This document shows positions 25,295-33,386 of a stretch of 36,879 nt of DNA, piece after piece. The translations under genes and the position numbers were made by a program. Below the pieces are notes generated by a model, which was given only the letters and a program-made list of their open reading frames with translations, was not told the DNA's origin and ran no database searches. Every line of letters starts with the position of its first letter. Position 1 is the stretch's first letter. The DNA is from Verrucomicrobiota bacterium. GTDB lineage: Bacteria > Verrucomicrobiota > Verrucomicrobiia > Opitutales > Opitutaceae. The stretch covers positions 1-36,879 of the forward strand of contig JAEZUE010000066.1 in the NCBI GenBank assembly GCA_023443455.1, read 5' to 3'.

Positions 25295-27415
25295 TCACTC
25301 GCGCAGCCACAGGATCGTGGTGACACCGCGCGGGTAGTAGCGGCTGCCGCAGACGATGCCGGTCTCGCTGTTGATCTGGTCGCACATGGCGTGCTCGCCG
25401 CAGCCGGGGCGGCGTTGCCAGTCGGCATGCACGCGGTCCGCCGCGCGGGCGGCCTCGGTCATCGCCTCGGGGAAGAGCTCGCGCACGACATGCTGCGAGA
25501 TGGCGATCTTGCTGAACCAGGTGTTCGTGCTCGTGCTGCTCATCTTCCAGCCGCCGGACTTGCCGTCGAGGCAGACGCCGGGCTGAAGGATGCCGCGCAG
25601 GTGCGTGGAAAGCAGGTCGAGCAGCTCGGCGAAACGGCCCTTGCGGTCGGTGGCGTCCTTGATGCCGAGATAGAGCGGATACACGAAACCCTCGACCGCG
25701 GGGATGATCCGCGACCGGTTGCCCTTCTCAAACACGGCCGGGAACGACTGGGTGTCGGGCTCGAACTTGGTCGCGAGCGTCTTCGCGAGCAGGTCGGCGG
25801 TCTCGCGGGCCGCGGCGGAGTCGCCCTTCAGGCCGAGCGTCCGGAAGCCCTGCTCGAGCAGGACCCACGCGCCGAGGGTCTTGACGGAAAGGTAAAGGTT
25901 GTTGCGCGCCTGACCGAGCGAGACGTCGAGGCTGTCGTAGGTGGTGATCTCGGCACCGTCGAGGCCGCAGCGCGAGCTGTCGTGCTTCATCACGCCGTCG
26001 CGCTTCTTCGGATCCGGATTATCGCGACGGCGCAGGCTCTCGGCGCAGGCGAGCAGCACGGCCTTGCGCCGGCGCAGCCACTTCACGTCGCCGGTCTTCT
26101 CGGCGTAGGCGACGGCGCACAGCACCCAGTTGAGGAGCTGCTCCATCGTCATGTGGCTGAAGCAGCCGTGCAGATGGTCGCACTCGTAGCTGGAATGGCC
26201 GGCGGGGGTGAAATGGTTCATCACGCCCATGTCGTGCGTGAAGGAGATGCCGCCGGGCACGAGCTTGCCGCCGACGTTGATCTTGTCGGTGTACGAGTAG
26301 CGCTCGACGAAGAGGTCGAGGGCGTTGCGCACGGCCCAGGGCGTCCACTCGAGTTCCCAGAAGAGGTGGTCGACGGTGAGGTCGAACGTATTGACCATCC
26401 GGTACTCGCCCTCGTTCACGACCCAGAGGGGCTTGCCCTCGTGCCAGAGCAGCTGCGTGCTGCCGAGGTAGCTGTGGGCGGCCTGCGCGAGGAGGAACTT
26501 CTGGTCGGCGTCGAGCTTGGCCTTCGCGAGTTCGCGGTCGCGCTGGGCGGCGATCTTCGCGTACGCGGACCGGTTCGCCAGACCGTGCGCGAGCACGTCC
26601 TCGAGGTCCGAGAAGAACTGCGTGTAGGCGTAGGTGGTGCGCAGGCCGGTGGTGACGTGGCCGCCGGCGTAGAAGCCGAGGCTCAGCGGGAAACGCTTCC
26701 GCTGGCCGGCCGGCACCGTGAAAATGAGCGCGCTCTCGCCACCGATAACATGTACCCCCCGGTAATCGCGGAACTTGGGAGCGAAAACATCAAACCCAAG
26801 CCGTTGTTGAACGGCGGAAGAGCGCGCAGTGGCATAGCCGAAGTCCGGACCGACGGCAAAACCCGGCAGGTCGAGCCCTGCATCGCTGACAGGTCGTTGC
26901 AGCCGATCCGTTTCACCTATGCCAAAAATGAGTTCCACCGGGGTCTTCCCGGTGCGATTGTCGAACTCGATCCAGCCGGTGACGACCGGAGCGAGCGCGA
27001 GGCGGGCCGCCGAGCGCGACAGCGTCGCGGGATCGGGCAGCTGCGAAAAGGGCGTGAGCAGGCTGAAGCCGAAACGGCCGGCCTCGGCGCGCCAGGTGTC
27101 GCTGGCCCAGCCGAGCGTGCGCTCGTACTGGTTCGGCGCGAGCAGCTCGAAGCCGCTCGGCGGCACGTAGTTGCCCGGATCCCCGGTGAAGGCGCCCTCG
27201 TTGGACGCCGTCGCCCGGAAGAAGGGCAGCATCCGCCAGAGCGTGCCGTCCTTGGCGTGGCGATACCCGACATAGACGTTCTGCCGGGCCGCCCCGCGGA
27301 GCGACTGGCCGAAGCCCCCCTGGGCGCCGACCAACCCGATCGAGAAGCTCGCGAACGCGCCGAAGGGGGCGTGCTGCGTGTGGTAGCTTTCGACGGTGGG
27401 GTTGGTCGTGTTCAT
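25295..27415 (-). CDS. GH52 beta-xylosidase, cytoplasmic
   Basis: A 706-residue GH52 enzyme, matching the ~705 residues of the Geobacillus beta-xylosidases. The nucleophile motif WVVNEGEYRMVNTFDLTVDH places a Glu at position 335, the number used in the Geobacillus enzyme. The acid/base motif ITTYDSLDVSLGQARNN places Asp494, one off from the known Asp495. No signal peptide, as expected for an intracellular enzyme. It would cleave imported xylobiose and short xylo-oligosaccharides to xylose for XylA, encoded 30 bp upstream. Start ATG at 27415; an ATG 18 bp upstream is less likely. GH52 is a small family known mostly from Firmicutes. Confidence 0.95.
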   Translation of the reverse strand: MNTTNPTVESYHTQHAPFGAFASFSIGLVGAQGGFGQSLRGAARQNVYVGYRHAKDGTLWRMLPFFRATASNEGAFTGDPGNYVPPSGFELLAPNQYERTLGWASDTWRAEAGRFGFSLLTPFSQLPDPATLSRSAARLALAPVVTGWIEFDNRTGKTPVELIFGIGETDRLQRPVSDAGLDLPGFAVGPDFGYATARSSAVQQRLGFDVFAPKFRDYRGVHVIGGESALIFTVPAGQRKRFPLSLGFYAGGHVTTGLRTTYAYTQFFSDLEDVLAHGLANRSAYAKIAAQRDRELAKAKLDADQKFLLAQAAHSYLGSTQLLWHEGKPLWVVNEGEYRMVNTFDLTVDHLFWELEWTPWAVRNALDLFVERYSYTDKINVGGKLVPGGISFTHDMGVMNHFTPAGHSSYECDHLHGCFSHMTMEQLLNWVLCAVAYAEKTGDVKWLRRRKAVLLACAESLRRRDNPDPKKRDGVMKHDSSRCGLDGAEITTYDSLDVSLGQARNNLYLSVKTLGAWVLLEQGFRTLGLKGDSAAARETADLLAKTLATKFEPDTQSFPAVFEKGNRSRIIPAVEGFVYPLYLGIKDATDRKGRFAELLDLLSTHLRGILQPGVCLDGKSGGWKMSSTSTNTWFSKIAISQHVVRELFPEAMTEAARAADRVHADWQRRPGCGEHAMCDQINSETGIVCGSRYYPRGVTTILWLRE

Positions 27416-27445
27416 CGCGGGGGGCTCCGCCAAACTGCGACAGGC

Positions 27446-28771
27446 TCAGCCGTGCAGGTAGGTGTTGAGCAGGTTCTCGAGGTACTCCTGCTTGCCGGAC
27501 TTGAGGGTCGGCTCGCCGAGCTTGTGCACGATCTTCTCGAGTTCCTTGAAGCCGATCTTCTTCTTCTCGATGTCCTTGCCGAAGCCGGTGTCGAACGAGG
27601 AGTAGCGCTCCTTCACGAAGGCCTCGAACTTGCCGTCGGCGAGGATCTTCTTGGCGAGCTTGAACGCGAGCGCGTACGCATCCATGCCGCCGATATGGGC
27701 GTGGAAGAGATCGTCGGCGTCGACCGACGGGCGGCGCAGCTTGGCGTCGAAGTTGAAACCGCCCGTGCCGAGACCGCCGGCCTTGAGGATCGAGGTCATC
27801 GCCAGCGTGAGCTCCTTGACGTCGGTGTTGAACTGGTCGGTGTCCCAGCCGATGAGCAGGTTGCCGGTGTTGGCGTCGATCGAGCCGAGCATGTTGGCCG
27901 CCGCGGCGACCTCGATCTCGTGCTGGAAGGTGTGGCCGGCCAGCGTGGCGTGGTTGGTCTCGATGTTGAACTTGAAGTGCTTGTGCAGCCCGTAGGTGCG
28001 CAGGAAGCCGATGCAGGTCGCGCAGTCGAAGTCGTACTGGTGCGTGGTGGGCTCCTTCGGCTTGGGCTCGATGAGGAACTGGCCCTTGAAGCCGATCTCC
28101 TTGGCGTAGTCGACCGCCATCTGGAGCATGGTGGCGAGGTGGTCCTGCTCGCGCTTGAGATTGGTGTTGAGCAGGGTCTCGTAGCCTTCGCGGCCGCCCC
28201 AGAACACGTAGTTCTCGCCGCCGAGCTCCTGCGTGACCTCGAGGGCCTTCTTGATCTGGGCCGCCGTGTAGGCGAAGACGTGGGCGTCGGGATTGGTCGC
28301 CGCACCGCACATGAAGCGCGGATTGGAGAAGGCGTTGGTGGTGCCCCAGAGCAGCTTCATGCCGGTGGCCTTCTGCAGCTCCTTCGCGTGGGCGACGACC
28401 TTGTCGAGCGCCTTGTTGGTCTCGGCCAGCGTCTTGCCTTCCGGCGCGATGTCGCGGTCATGGAAGCACCAGAACGGCGCGCGGATCTTGGTGAAGAACT
28501 CGAACGCCGCATCCATGCGCTTGAGCGCCACGGCCACCGGGTCCTTGCCCACTTCCCACGGACGGCAAATCGTGCCCGGGCCGAACGGATCGGCGCCGAC
28601 GCCACGGAAGGCGTGCCAGTACGCGATCGAGAACCGCATGTGGTCCGCCATCGTCTTGCCGTCGATCACCTCGTCGGGGTTGTAGTGCTTGAACGCCAGC
28701 GCGTTCGCGGACTGCGGACCCTCGAACTGAATCGCGGGAGTTGAGAAGAACGAAGAGCTTTTCTTTTTCAT
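27446..28771 (-). CDS. xylA: Xylose isomerase
   Basis: A 441-residue class II xylose isomerase that converts D-xylose to D-xylulose in the cytoplasm. Conserved residues are all present: His104 and Asp107 in WCFHDRDIAPEG; WGGREGYETLLNT; Glu235 and Lys237 in LIEPKPKEPTTHQYD; Glu271 and His274 in NIETNHATLAGHTFQHE; Asp299 in SIDANTG; and Asp310/Asp312 in GWDTDQFNTD. It is the first gene of the xylA-GH52-transporter-GH8 run and divergent from a LacI regulator at 28900. Xylulokinase (xylB), its usual partner, is not in the window. The region before the ATG is pyrimidine-rich (CTTTCCTCCC) with no Shine-Dalgarno. Confidence 0.97.
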   Translation of the reverse strand: MKKKSSSFFSTPAIQFEGPQSANALAFKHYNPDEVIDGKTMADHMRFSIAYWHAFRGVGADPFGPGTICRPWEVGKDPVAVALKRMDAAFEFFTKIRAPFWCFHDRDIAPEGKTLAETNKALDKVVAHAKELQKATGMKLLWGTTNAFSNPRFMCGAATNPDAHVFAYTAAQIKKALEVTQELGGENYVFWGGREGYETLLNTNLKREQDHLATMLQMAVDYAKEIGFKGQFLIEPKPKEPTTHQYDFDCATCIGFLRTYGLHKHFKFNIETNHATLAGHTFQHEIEVAAAANMLGSIDANTGNLLIGWDTDQFNTDVKELTLAMTSILKAGGLGTGGFNFDAKLRRPSVDADDLFHAHIGGMDAYALAFKLAKKILADGKFEAFVKERYSSFDTGFGKDIEKKKIGFKELEKIVHKLGEPTLKSGKQEYLENLLNTYLHG

Positions 28772-28899
28772 GGGAGGAAAGCGGGGGCACTAGCTGAAGC
28801 GTGGCGCGGAGTCGAGCGGCGCGTTGGAGCCGGCACAATCGACCGACAGTGCTAACGATAGAATTGCCAAACGCCGATTCGTCCTTTTGCTCGCCGGCC
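28772..28899. promoter_or_regulatory. Divergent control region between xylA and LacI gene
   Basis: A 128-bp gap between divergent genes. An AT-richer patch, GTGCTAACGATAGAATTGCC at about 28849-28868, stands out in GC-rich surroundings and is a candidate promoter or operator. I do not see a clean palindrome. Confidence 0.35.
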
Positions 28900-29925
28900 A
28901 TGAACCGCCCCCGCGTCACCCTCGCGCAGATCGCCGCCAAGGCCGGTGTGCACGTGACGACCGTCTCCCTCGCCCTGCGCAACAGCCCCCGCCTGCCCGC
29001 CACCACGCGCGAACGGATCCGCAAGCTCGCCGACGAGCTCGGCTACGTGCCCGACCCGATGCTCCAGGCCCTCGTCGCCTACCGCGGCAACGCCGCCGCG
29101 CGCCGCAGCCCGCCCACCCTCGCCTACGTCACGAACTGGAACACCCGCTACGGCTGGCGCGACGTCACCGCGCATCCGAACTTCCACGCCGGCGCCCAGG
29201 CCCGCGCGAAGGAGCTCGGCTACAACCTCGAACACTTCTGGATGCGCGAGCCCGGCCTCACCCACGGCCGCCTCAGCCGCATCCTCGACACCCGCGGCAT
29301 CAACGGCGTGATCATCGCCTCCCACGTGCGCGAGATCGACGAGGCCCTCCAGTTCGACTGGGCGCGCTTCTCCGCCGTCAAGATCGACTACTTCCCCCAC
29401 GAACCCCAGCTGCCCGTCGTCACCAACGACCAGCTGCAGATCGTCCGCCTGGCCATGCAGAAGACCATCGCGCTCGGGTACCGGCGGATCGGATTTGTGA
29501 TGGACGAGGGCTGGGACATCACCGTCGACCACCTCTACCAGGCCGGCTACCTGTGGGAGCAGCGCGCGCTCGACCCGGCCGACCGCCTCCCGCCCTACCT
29601 GATGCCGAACCCGGAGCCCCTCGCCGACTGGATCCGCCGCCATCGGCCCGACGTGATCATCGGCAAGGCCGAGTTCGTGACCGAGCCGCTCAAGGAGAGC
29701 GGGCTGCGCGTCCCGCGCGACATCGCCTTCGTCGACATCTTTCTCGAGGACCGCAGCGGCCGGACCGCGGGCGTGGTGCAGAACCACGACGAAGTCGGCC
29801 GGCTGGCGGTCGAGCTGCTCGCCGGCCAGTTGCAGCAGAACAAATACGGCATCCCCGCGATCCCCACGACGACCTACGTCGAGGGCACCTGGCTCGACGG
29901 CAAGTCCCTCCCGCCGAAGAAGTGA
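28900..29925 (+). CDS. LacI-family regulator, divergent from xylA
   Basis: 341 residues. The helix-turn-helix reads RVTLAQIAAKAGVHVTTVSL, hinge RNSPRLPATTRERI, then a sugar-binding domain (FHAGAQARAKELGYNLEHFW; ILDTRGINGVIIAS; RRIGFVMDEGWD; RHRPDVIIGKAEF; VPRDIAFVDIFLED; GIPAIPTTTYVEGTWLDGK). Start ATG at 28900; 33 upstream codons in frame lack HTH homology. Its position back-to-back with xylA suggests repression of the xylose/xylan operon, with xylose or a xylo-oligosaccharide as inducer. This is inferred from gene order only. Confidence 0.93.
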   Translation: MNRPRVTLAQIAAKAGVHVTTVSLALRNSPRLPATTRERIRKLADELGYVPDPMLQALVAYRGNAAARRSPPTLAYVTNWNTRYGWRDVTAHPNFHAGAQARAKELGYNLEHFWMREPGLTHGRLSRILDTRGINGVIIASHVREIDEALQFDWARFSAVKIDYFPHEPQLPVVTNDQLQIVRLAMQKTIALGYRRIGFVMDEGWDITVDHLYQAGYLWEQRALDPADRLPPYLMPNPEPLADWIRRHRPDVIIGKAEFVTEPLKESGLRVPRDIAFVDIFLEDRSGRTAGVVQNHDEVGRLAVELLAGQLQQNKYGIPAIPTTTYVEGTWLDGKSLPPKK

Positions 29926-29996
29926 GGAACCATGCGTGGCCGGATGGCGAAGCCATTCCGCCCGCCCGTGGATGCGCCCCATGGCCGCGCCAAAAG

Positions 29997-30040
29997 GGAA
30001 CACAGATTTTTGTCCCGATCGGGACAAAAATCTGTGTTCC
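29997..30040. repeat. Perfect 44-bp palindrome between convergent genes
   Basis: Each half is 22 bp; the left half begins GGAACACAGATTTTTGTCCC and the centre is GATC. There is no loop and no mismatch. It lies between the LacI stop (29925) and the stop of the convergent methyltransferase gene (30235). It may act as a bidirectional terminator, although no long U tract follows. The remainder of the 309-bp gap shows no gene. Confidence 0.85.
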
Positions 30041-30234
30041 TTGCTCATCCTCCGGTCCACACCCACGGGACACCCGGGAGTGGCGCCCCGACGGACGACA
30101 CGTACCCACCGGGAGGCGACCCTTTCGTTTCCAATCCGCCCCGATCCGACAGATCGGCCCGGGGCGCAGAGGCGTGCCGGCCGGCGAAAACCGGGCCTCG
30201 CCGACACAGGGGCCGGCGCCACGCCCACACCGCC

Positions 30235-31269
30235 CTACGCCTTCCAGTTGCGCACCGTGTCGATGAAGGCGTTCACGTTCTCCGTGCTCACGCCGGGCGG
30301 CATGCCGCCGCCGCACGAGAACACCAGACGCGACTTGTCGGGGATGGCGTCGAGCAGCGCCTTCGTCTCCGCCGCCACACCGGCCGCATCGGCAGCGGCC
30401 AACACGTCGCGCGGCGGCAGGTTGCCGACCAGCGTGACCTTGTTCTGCGTGAGCTGCTTGAGCTCGTTGAGCGTGACCTCGAAGCCCATGTTGAAGAGGT
30501 TCACGCCCATCTCCGGGAGCATCGGCGCGCAGACCTTGCAGGGCGCGTCGTTGTGCAGGAATTTCACCGACACCGGAGCATCGTAGAGCTCCCGGAAAAG
30601 CGGCAGGCCGAACGTGCGGAACTCGTCCTCGCCCATGAAGCCGATGATGTCGTCGAGCATGAAGATGCCGTCGATCGAGGGGAAAGTCTCGCGCTGGAGC
30701 GTGAGCCAGGCCTTCAGGTAGTCGGTGATCTTGCGCAGCAGCAGCTCGGCCTTCTCCGGCTCCATCATCATCAAGGTGAGGAACTCGGTCGTGCCCATCA
30801 GATAGCTGGCGATGTTGAGCGGACCGCGCGCCACGGCGAAACGGATCTTGTGGCCGGCGGCCTCGATGTGCGGCTGCGCGAGCTTCAGGCGATTCAGGAC
30901 AAACGGTGCCAACCCGTCGGTGCGCGGGTCCGGCACCACCAGGTTGTCGATGTCCTCGGTGGAGTTGATGACCTTGTGCGCGTGCGGGAATTCGTTCGCC
31001 GGGAACGTGCTGCGGGCCCCGAAGGCCGAGGGTTCCGTGCACATGCCGTACTCCGACCAGAAACCGGGCAGGAACATCGCGTCGGGGAAAGTGCGCAGCG
31101 CCTTGAGGTTGGCCTCGAGCCAGAGCGCGTCGTTGGTGAAGTAGTCGAGGATCCGCACCCCGTACCAGTTCGGCAACCACGGGCAGTCGATGATGAAGCC
31201 GACGGGCAGCGGCTGCTGCGTCTCGCCGTCGATGGTCCTGAGCAGGGAATCCCATTGGGGATCGGTCAT
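30235..31269 (-). CDS. URO-D-fold (MtaA/CmuA-like) methyltransferase 1
   Basis: A 344-residue protein of the uroporphyrinogen-decarboxylase superfamily branch that includes cobalamin-dependent methyltransferases. Recognisable blocks are VARGPLNIASYLMG (146-159), PSIDGIFMLDDIIGFMGEDEF (198-217), VSVKFLHNDAPCKVC (234-248), VGNLPPRDVLAAAD and VFSCGGGMPPGVSTENV (316-332). Candidate metal ligands are His239 and Cys319; the usual His-x-Cys is replaced by His-Asn-Asp with the next cysteine at 244. It lacks the N-terminal Arg signature expected of a haem-pathway HemE and its context is not haem synthesis. It is the last gene of the corrinoid cluster. Probable role: transfer of a methyl group to or from the corrinoid protein at 33479; substrate unknown. 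Start ATG at 31269, preceded by GAGGACACGACC. Confidence 0.85.
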   Translation of the reverse strand: MTDPQWDSLLRTIDGETQQPLPVGFIIDCPWLPNWYGVRILDYFTNDALWLEANLKALRTFPDAMFLPGFWSEYGMCTEPSAFGARSTFPANEFPHAHKVINSTEDIDNLVVPDPRTDGLAPFVLNRLKLAQPHIEAAGHKIRFAVARGPLNIASYLMGTTEFLTLMMMEPEKAELLLRKITDYLKAWLTLQRETFPSIDGIFMLDDIIGFMGEDEFRTFGLPLFRELYDAPVSVKFLHNDAPCKVCAPMLPEMGVNLFNMGFEVTLNELKQLTQNKVTLVGNLPPRDVLAAADAAGVAAETKALLDAIPDKSRLVFSCGGGMPPGVSTENVNAFIDTVRNWKA

Positions 31270-31360
31270 GGTCGTGTCCTCGGATTCTGGGGTTTGGTAA
31301 TCTGGAGAATGAAATTGATGGCAGGGCGAACCGTCCCGGTGCGGCGAATCGACGGACACT

Positions 31361-31538
31361 GGTCCAGTCGGAGACTGGACCTACTTGGCCGGCAAGCCGG
31401 CCAGTAGGACCGGTCTGCGACCGGTCCCGGTGAGCTCATGCCGACAATGCGCCCTGAGCTCGCACGCTTGCGGCAGGGTGCGAGCTTGGTCGCGCCGCCA
31501 AGCCGGTCGCAATCGGTGCGACCAAGGTCGCACCCTAC
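31361..31538. repeat. Cluster of four or five REP-like hairpins
   Basis: Stacked hairpins: GGTCCAGTC-gga-GACTGGACC + CTAC (31361-31384), TGGCCGGC-AA-GCCGGCCA (31386-31403), GTAG + GACCGGTC-tgc-GACCGGTC (31404-31427), a GCTCGCAC..GTGCGAGC pair near 31458-31485, and GGTGCGACC-AA-GGTCGCACC + CTAC (31515-31538). They fill most of the 313-bp gap between two methyl-transfer genes; no gene is seen there. Confidence 0.7.
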
Positions 31539-31582
31539 GACAATCTTCCCGCCGCCGGTGAAGACGCAGCACCGATCGAAAG

Positions 31583-32338
31583 TCATCGCCGCTCCTCCAC
31601 GCCGCGCTGCGCTCGCCGCTCGTGATAGCGCCGATAGGTGCAGTCGCGCTGGTTGCACACGTCGCACAAATAGTCGGTGTATTTCACCGCAGCGCCGACT
31701 CCGATGATCCCGCTCACCGACTTCACCGGATGCATGAGCGCAGACTCGCCGAGTGTGACCCCGCAAAACGCCTCCGGCAGCAGACCGAACAACGCATGCT
31801 GCTCCGCCACCGACCAGCCGCAGTAACCCGGGCTGTAGCGGTTGGTGATCTTCCAGTCGCGTGCGGCCATCGCCGCCTCGACCTGGTCGTGCAGCCGGTC
31901 GGCCAGTGCTTCCGCCACCGCGGAGCCGACCGCATCCGCGATAAACCCGAGCGCGGGATCGTCGGCCATGGTCGATCGTGCCCACTCCTCGAAAGCCGGA
32001 CCGATCGTCGCGGCGAACACCGCTGCCTGCTCCGCTCGGCCGAGCGCGCCGGCCACGATCTTCTGCACGGCAAACACGTGCGCGCCGACCGTCAGCGCGT
32101 CGAAACGCCCCTCCGTCCGTCGTGCCGGCACGAGCCGGTAACCGGCGCGCGGACGACAGAGCACCGACGCCCGCGCCAGCGCCTCATCGAGCATCTCGCC
32201 GAAATGCTCGGGCATCGCATCCGGGCGGTACCCCAGCACAGAGACAATCCCCGCCCGATCAACCGTGAGATCCGCGAACGAAACGGCGACCTCGCGGGCG
32301 CCATTCTCACCAGCGGTCTCGGGCAACACAGCAATCAT
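31583..32338 (-). CDS. Free-standing MetH-type B12 reactivation (activation-domain) protein
   Basis: 251 residues resembling the C-terminal activation domain of cobalamin-dependent methionine synthase, which binds S-adenosylmethionine and reductively methylates inactive cob(II)alamin. The diagnostic motif RYSPGYCGWSVAEQHALFGL at 167-186 matches the MetH RxxxGY SAM-binding signature. MHPVKSVSGIIGVG (202-215) corresponds to the conserved MxPxxSVSG segment. The C-terminus carries CDVCNQRDC (Cys225, 228, 233), which MetH lacks; it may bind metal or an Fe-S cluster. No B12- or folate-binding domain is attached. It lies directly downstream of the homocysteine methyltransferase gene and probably keeps the corrinoid protein active. 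Start ATG at 32338. Confidence 0.88.
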   Translation of the reverse strand: MIAVLPETAGENGAREVAVSFADLTVDRAGIVSVLGYRPDAMPEHFGEMLDEALARASVLCRPRAGYRLVPARRTEGRFDALTVGAHVFAVQKIVAGALGRAEQAAVFAATIGPAFEEWARSTMADDPALGFIADAVGSAVAEALADRLHDQVEAAMAARDWKITNRYSPGYCGWSVAEQHALFGLLPEAFCGVTLGESALMHPVKSVSGIIGVGAAVKYTDYLCDVCNQRDCTYRRYHERRAQRGVEERR

Positions 32339-32356
32339 GGTACGAAAGACTTCCCC

Positions 32357-32444
32357 GTAGGGGCGGCGCTGGCGCCGCCCGCCCAAGCACCGCCAGTCCC
32401 GAATCCACGCCCGACGAAGAGGGCGTCGCAAGCGACGCCCCTAC
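32357..32444. repeat. Inverted pair of REP-like hairpins
   Basis: GTAG + GGGCGGCGC-TG-GCGCCGCCC at 32357-32380 faces GGGCGTCGC-A-AGCGACGCCC + CTAC at 32421-32444. The second is the same hairpin as at 3773-3795. It lies in the 153-bp gap between two cluster genes. Confidence 0.7.
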
Positions 32445-32477
32445 ATCCGGAAGCATGTGATTCGGATTTCGGCACGG

Positions 32478-32502
32478 CTTCGTTTCCTTCGTTACCTTCT
32501 GT
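32478..32502 (-). repeat. 25-bp 3'-end repeat, copy overlapping a stop codon
   Basis: The minus strand reads ACAGAAGGTAACGAAGGAAA and onward. The TAA in it is the stop codon of the homocysteine methyltransferase gene. It differs at two positions from 22417-22441. Confidence 0.55.
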
Positions 32503-33379
32503 AGGCAATCTTCTCGACCAGCGCGCGGATGTGGTCGGGCCCGGTGCCGCAACAACCGCCGACGATGTTCGCCCCGGCCGCCAGCAGCGCGTCGAGGTGC
32601 GCCGCCATCATCGTTGGCGTTTCGGGGAAGACCGTGCGGCCGTCGACGTACTGCGGCTTGCCGGCGTTGGCGTGGACCAGCACCGGCGTACTCGCATCCA
32701 CGGAACGGATCGCGCGCACGATCTCGATCATCTGCTCGAAACCGTTGCCGCAGTTCGTGCCGACGATGTCGGCCCCGGCCTCCTTCACGGCCTCGACCAT
32801 CTCCTCCGGCGACACGCCCATCATGGTGCGGAACTCGCCGGCGGGAGTCTTCTCGAAAGTGAACGTGCAGGCGATCTCGAGGCCGGTCGCCTCCTTCGCC
32901 GCGCGGATCGCGAGGCAGGCCTCGTCGAGCGCGGAAAACGTCTCGAGGCAGAGCGCGTCGACGCCCCCCGCCTTCAAGGCCGCGGCCTGCACGGCGAAAC
33001 CGGCGGCGAGCTCCTCCTCGGGCACCTCGCCCATCATCAGCATCACGCCGGTCGGCCCCATCGAGCCCAGCACGAAACGGTCTTCGCCCGCCGCCGCCCG
33101 CGAGATCGCCGCGGCGGCCTCGTTGAGCTCCGCGGCGCGGTCCGCGAGACCGTATCCGGCAAGCTTGTGCGGGTGGCCGCCGAAGCTGTTGGTCAGGATC
33201 ATGTCCGCTCCGGCCGCGACGTAGCTCTCCGCGACCGCCGCCACGTCGGCGCGTCGCGTCGCGTTCCACAGCTCCGGACAGTCGCCGGGCTGCAGACCGC
33301 GCTGGTACAGGAACGTGCCCCAGGCGCCGTCGGAAACCAACGGCCGCCCGTGGCGGAGAGCTTCAAGCAGGGATTTCAT
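32492..33379 (-). CDS. Homocysteine S-methyltransferase (MetH N-terminal-domain-like)
   Basis: 295 residues forming the homocysteine-binding TIM barrel found as the first module of MetH and in BHMT-type enzymes. The three zinc-binding cysteines are present: Cys210 in VGTNCGNG and Cys276/Cys277 in VGGCCGTGPDHIRAL. Other family blocks are LVSDGAWGTFLYQRGL (14-29), ILTNSFGGHP (61-70) and VLGSMGPTGV (103-112). Lacking attached folate and B12 domains, it must take its methyl group from a separate donor, most likely the corrinoid protein encoded upstream. The product would be methionine. The gap to the corrinoid gene (99 bp) contains a long hairpin. Start ATG at 33379. Confidence 0.93.
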   Translation of the reverse strand: MKSLLEALRHGRPLVSDGAWGTFLYQRGLQPGDCPELWNATRRADVAAVAESYVAAGADMILTNSFGGHPHKLAGYGLADRAAELNEAAAAISRAAAGEDRFVLGSMGPTGVMLMMGEVPEEELAAGFAVQAAALKAGGVDALCLETFSALDEACLAIRAAKEATGLEIACTFTFEKTPAGEFRTMMGVSPEEMVEAVKEAGADIVGTNCGNGFEQMIEIVRAIRSVDASTPVLVHANAGKPQYVDGRTVFPETPTMMAAHLDALLAAGANIVGGCCGTGPDHIRALVEKIAYRR

Positions 33380-33386
33380 GGAGATT

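Noticed and set aside
27446..28771. A neighbouring xylulokinase (xylB)
   Set aside because: Searched for a kinase-type gene near xylA on both strands; none is present, so it must lie elsewhere in the genome.
30235..31269. Assignment as HemE (uroporphyrinogen decarboxylase) of haem synthesis
   Set aside because: Context is a corrinoid methyl-transfer cluster, a second paralogue is present, and the Cys-containing C-terminal motif resembles methyltransferases of the superfamily instead of HemE.
31361..31538. CRISPR array from the closely packed repeats
   Set aside because: The repeats differ in sequence, are palindromic, and lack regular spacers.
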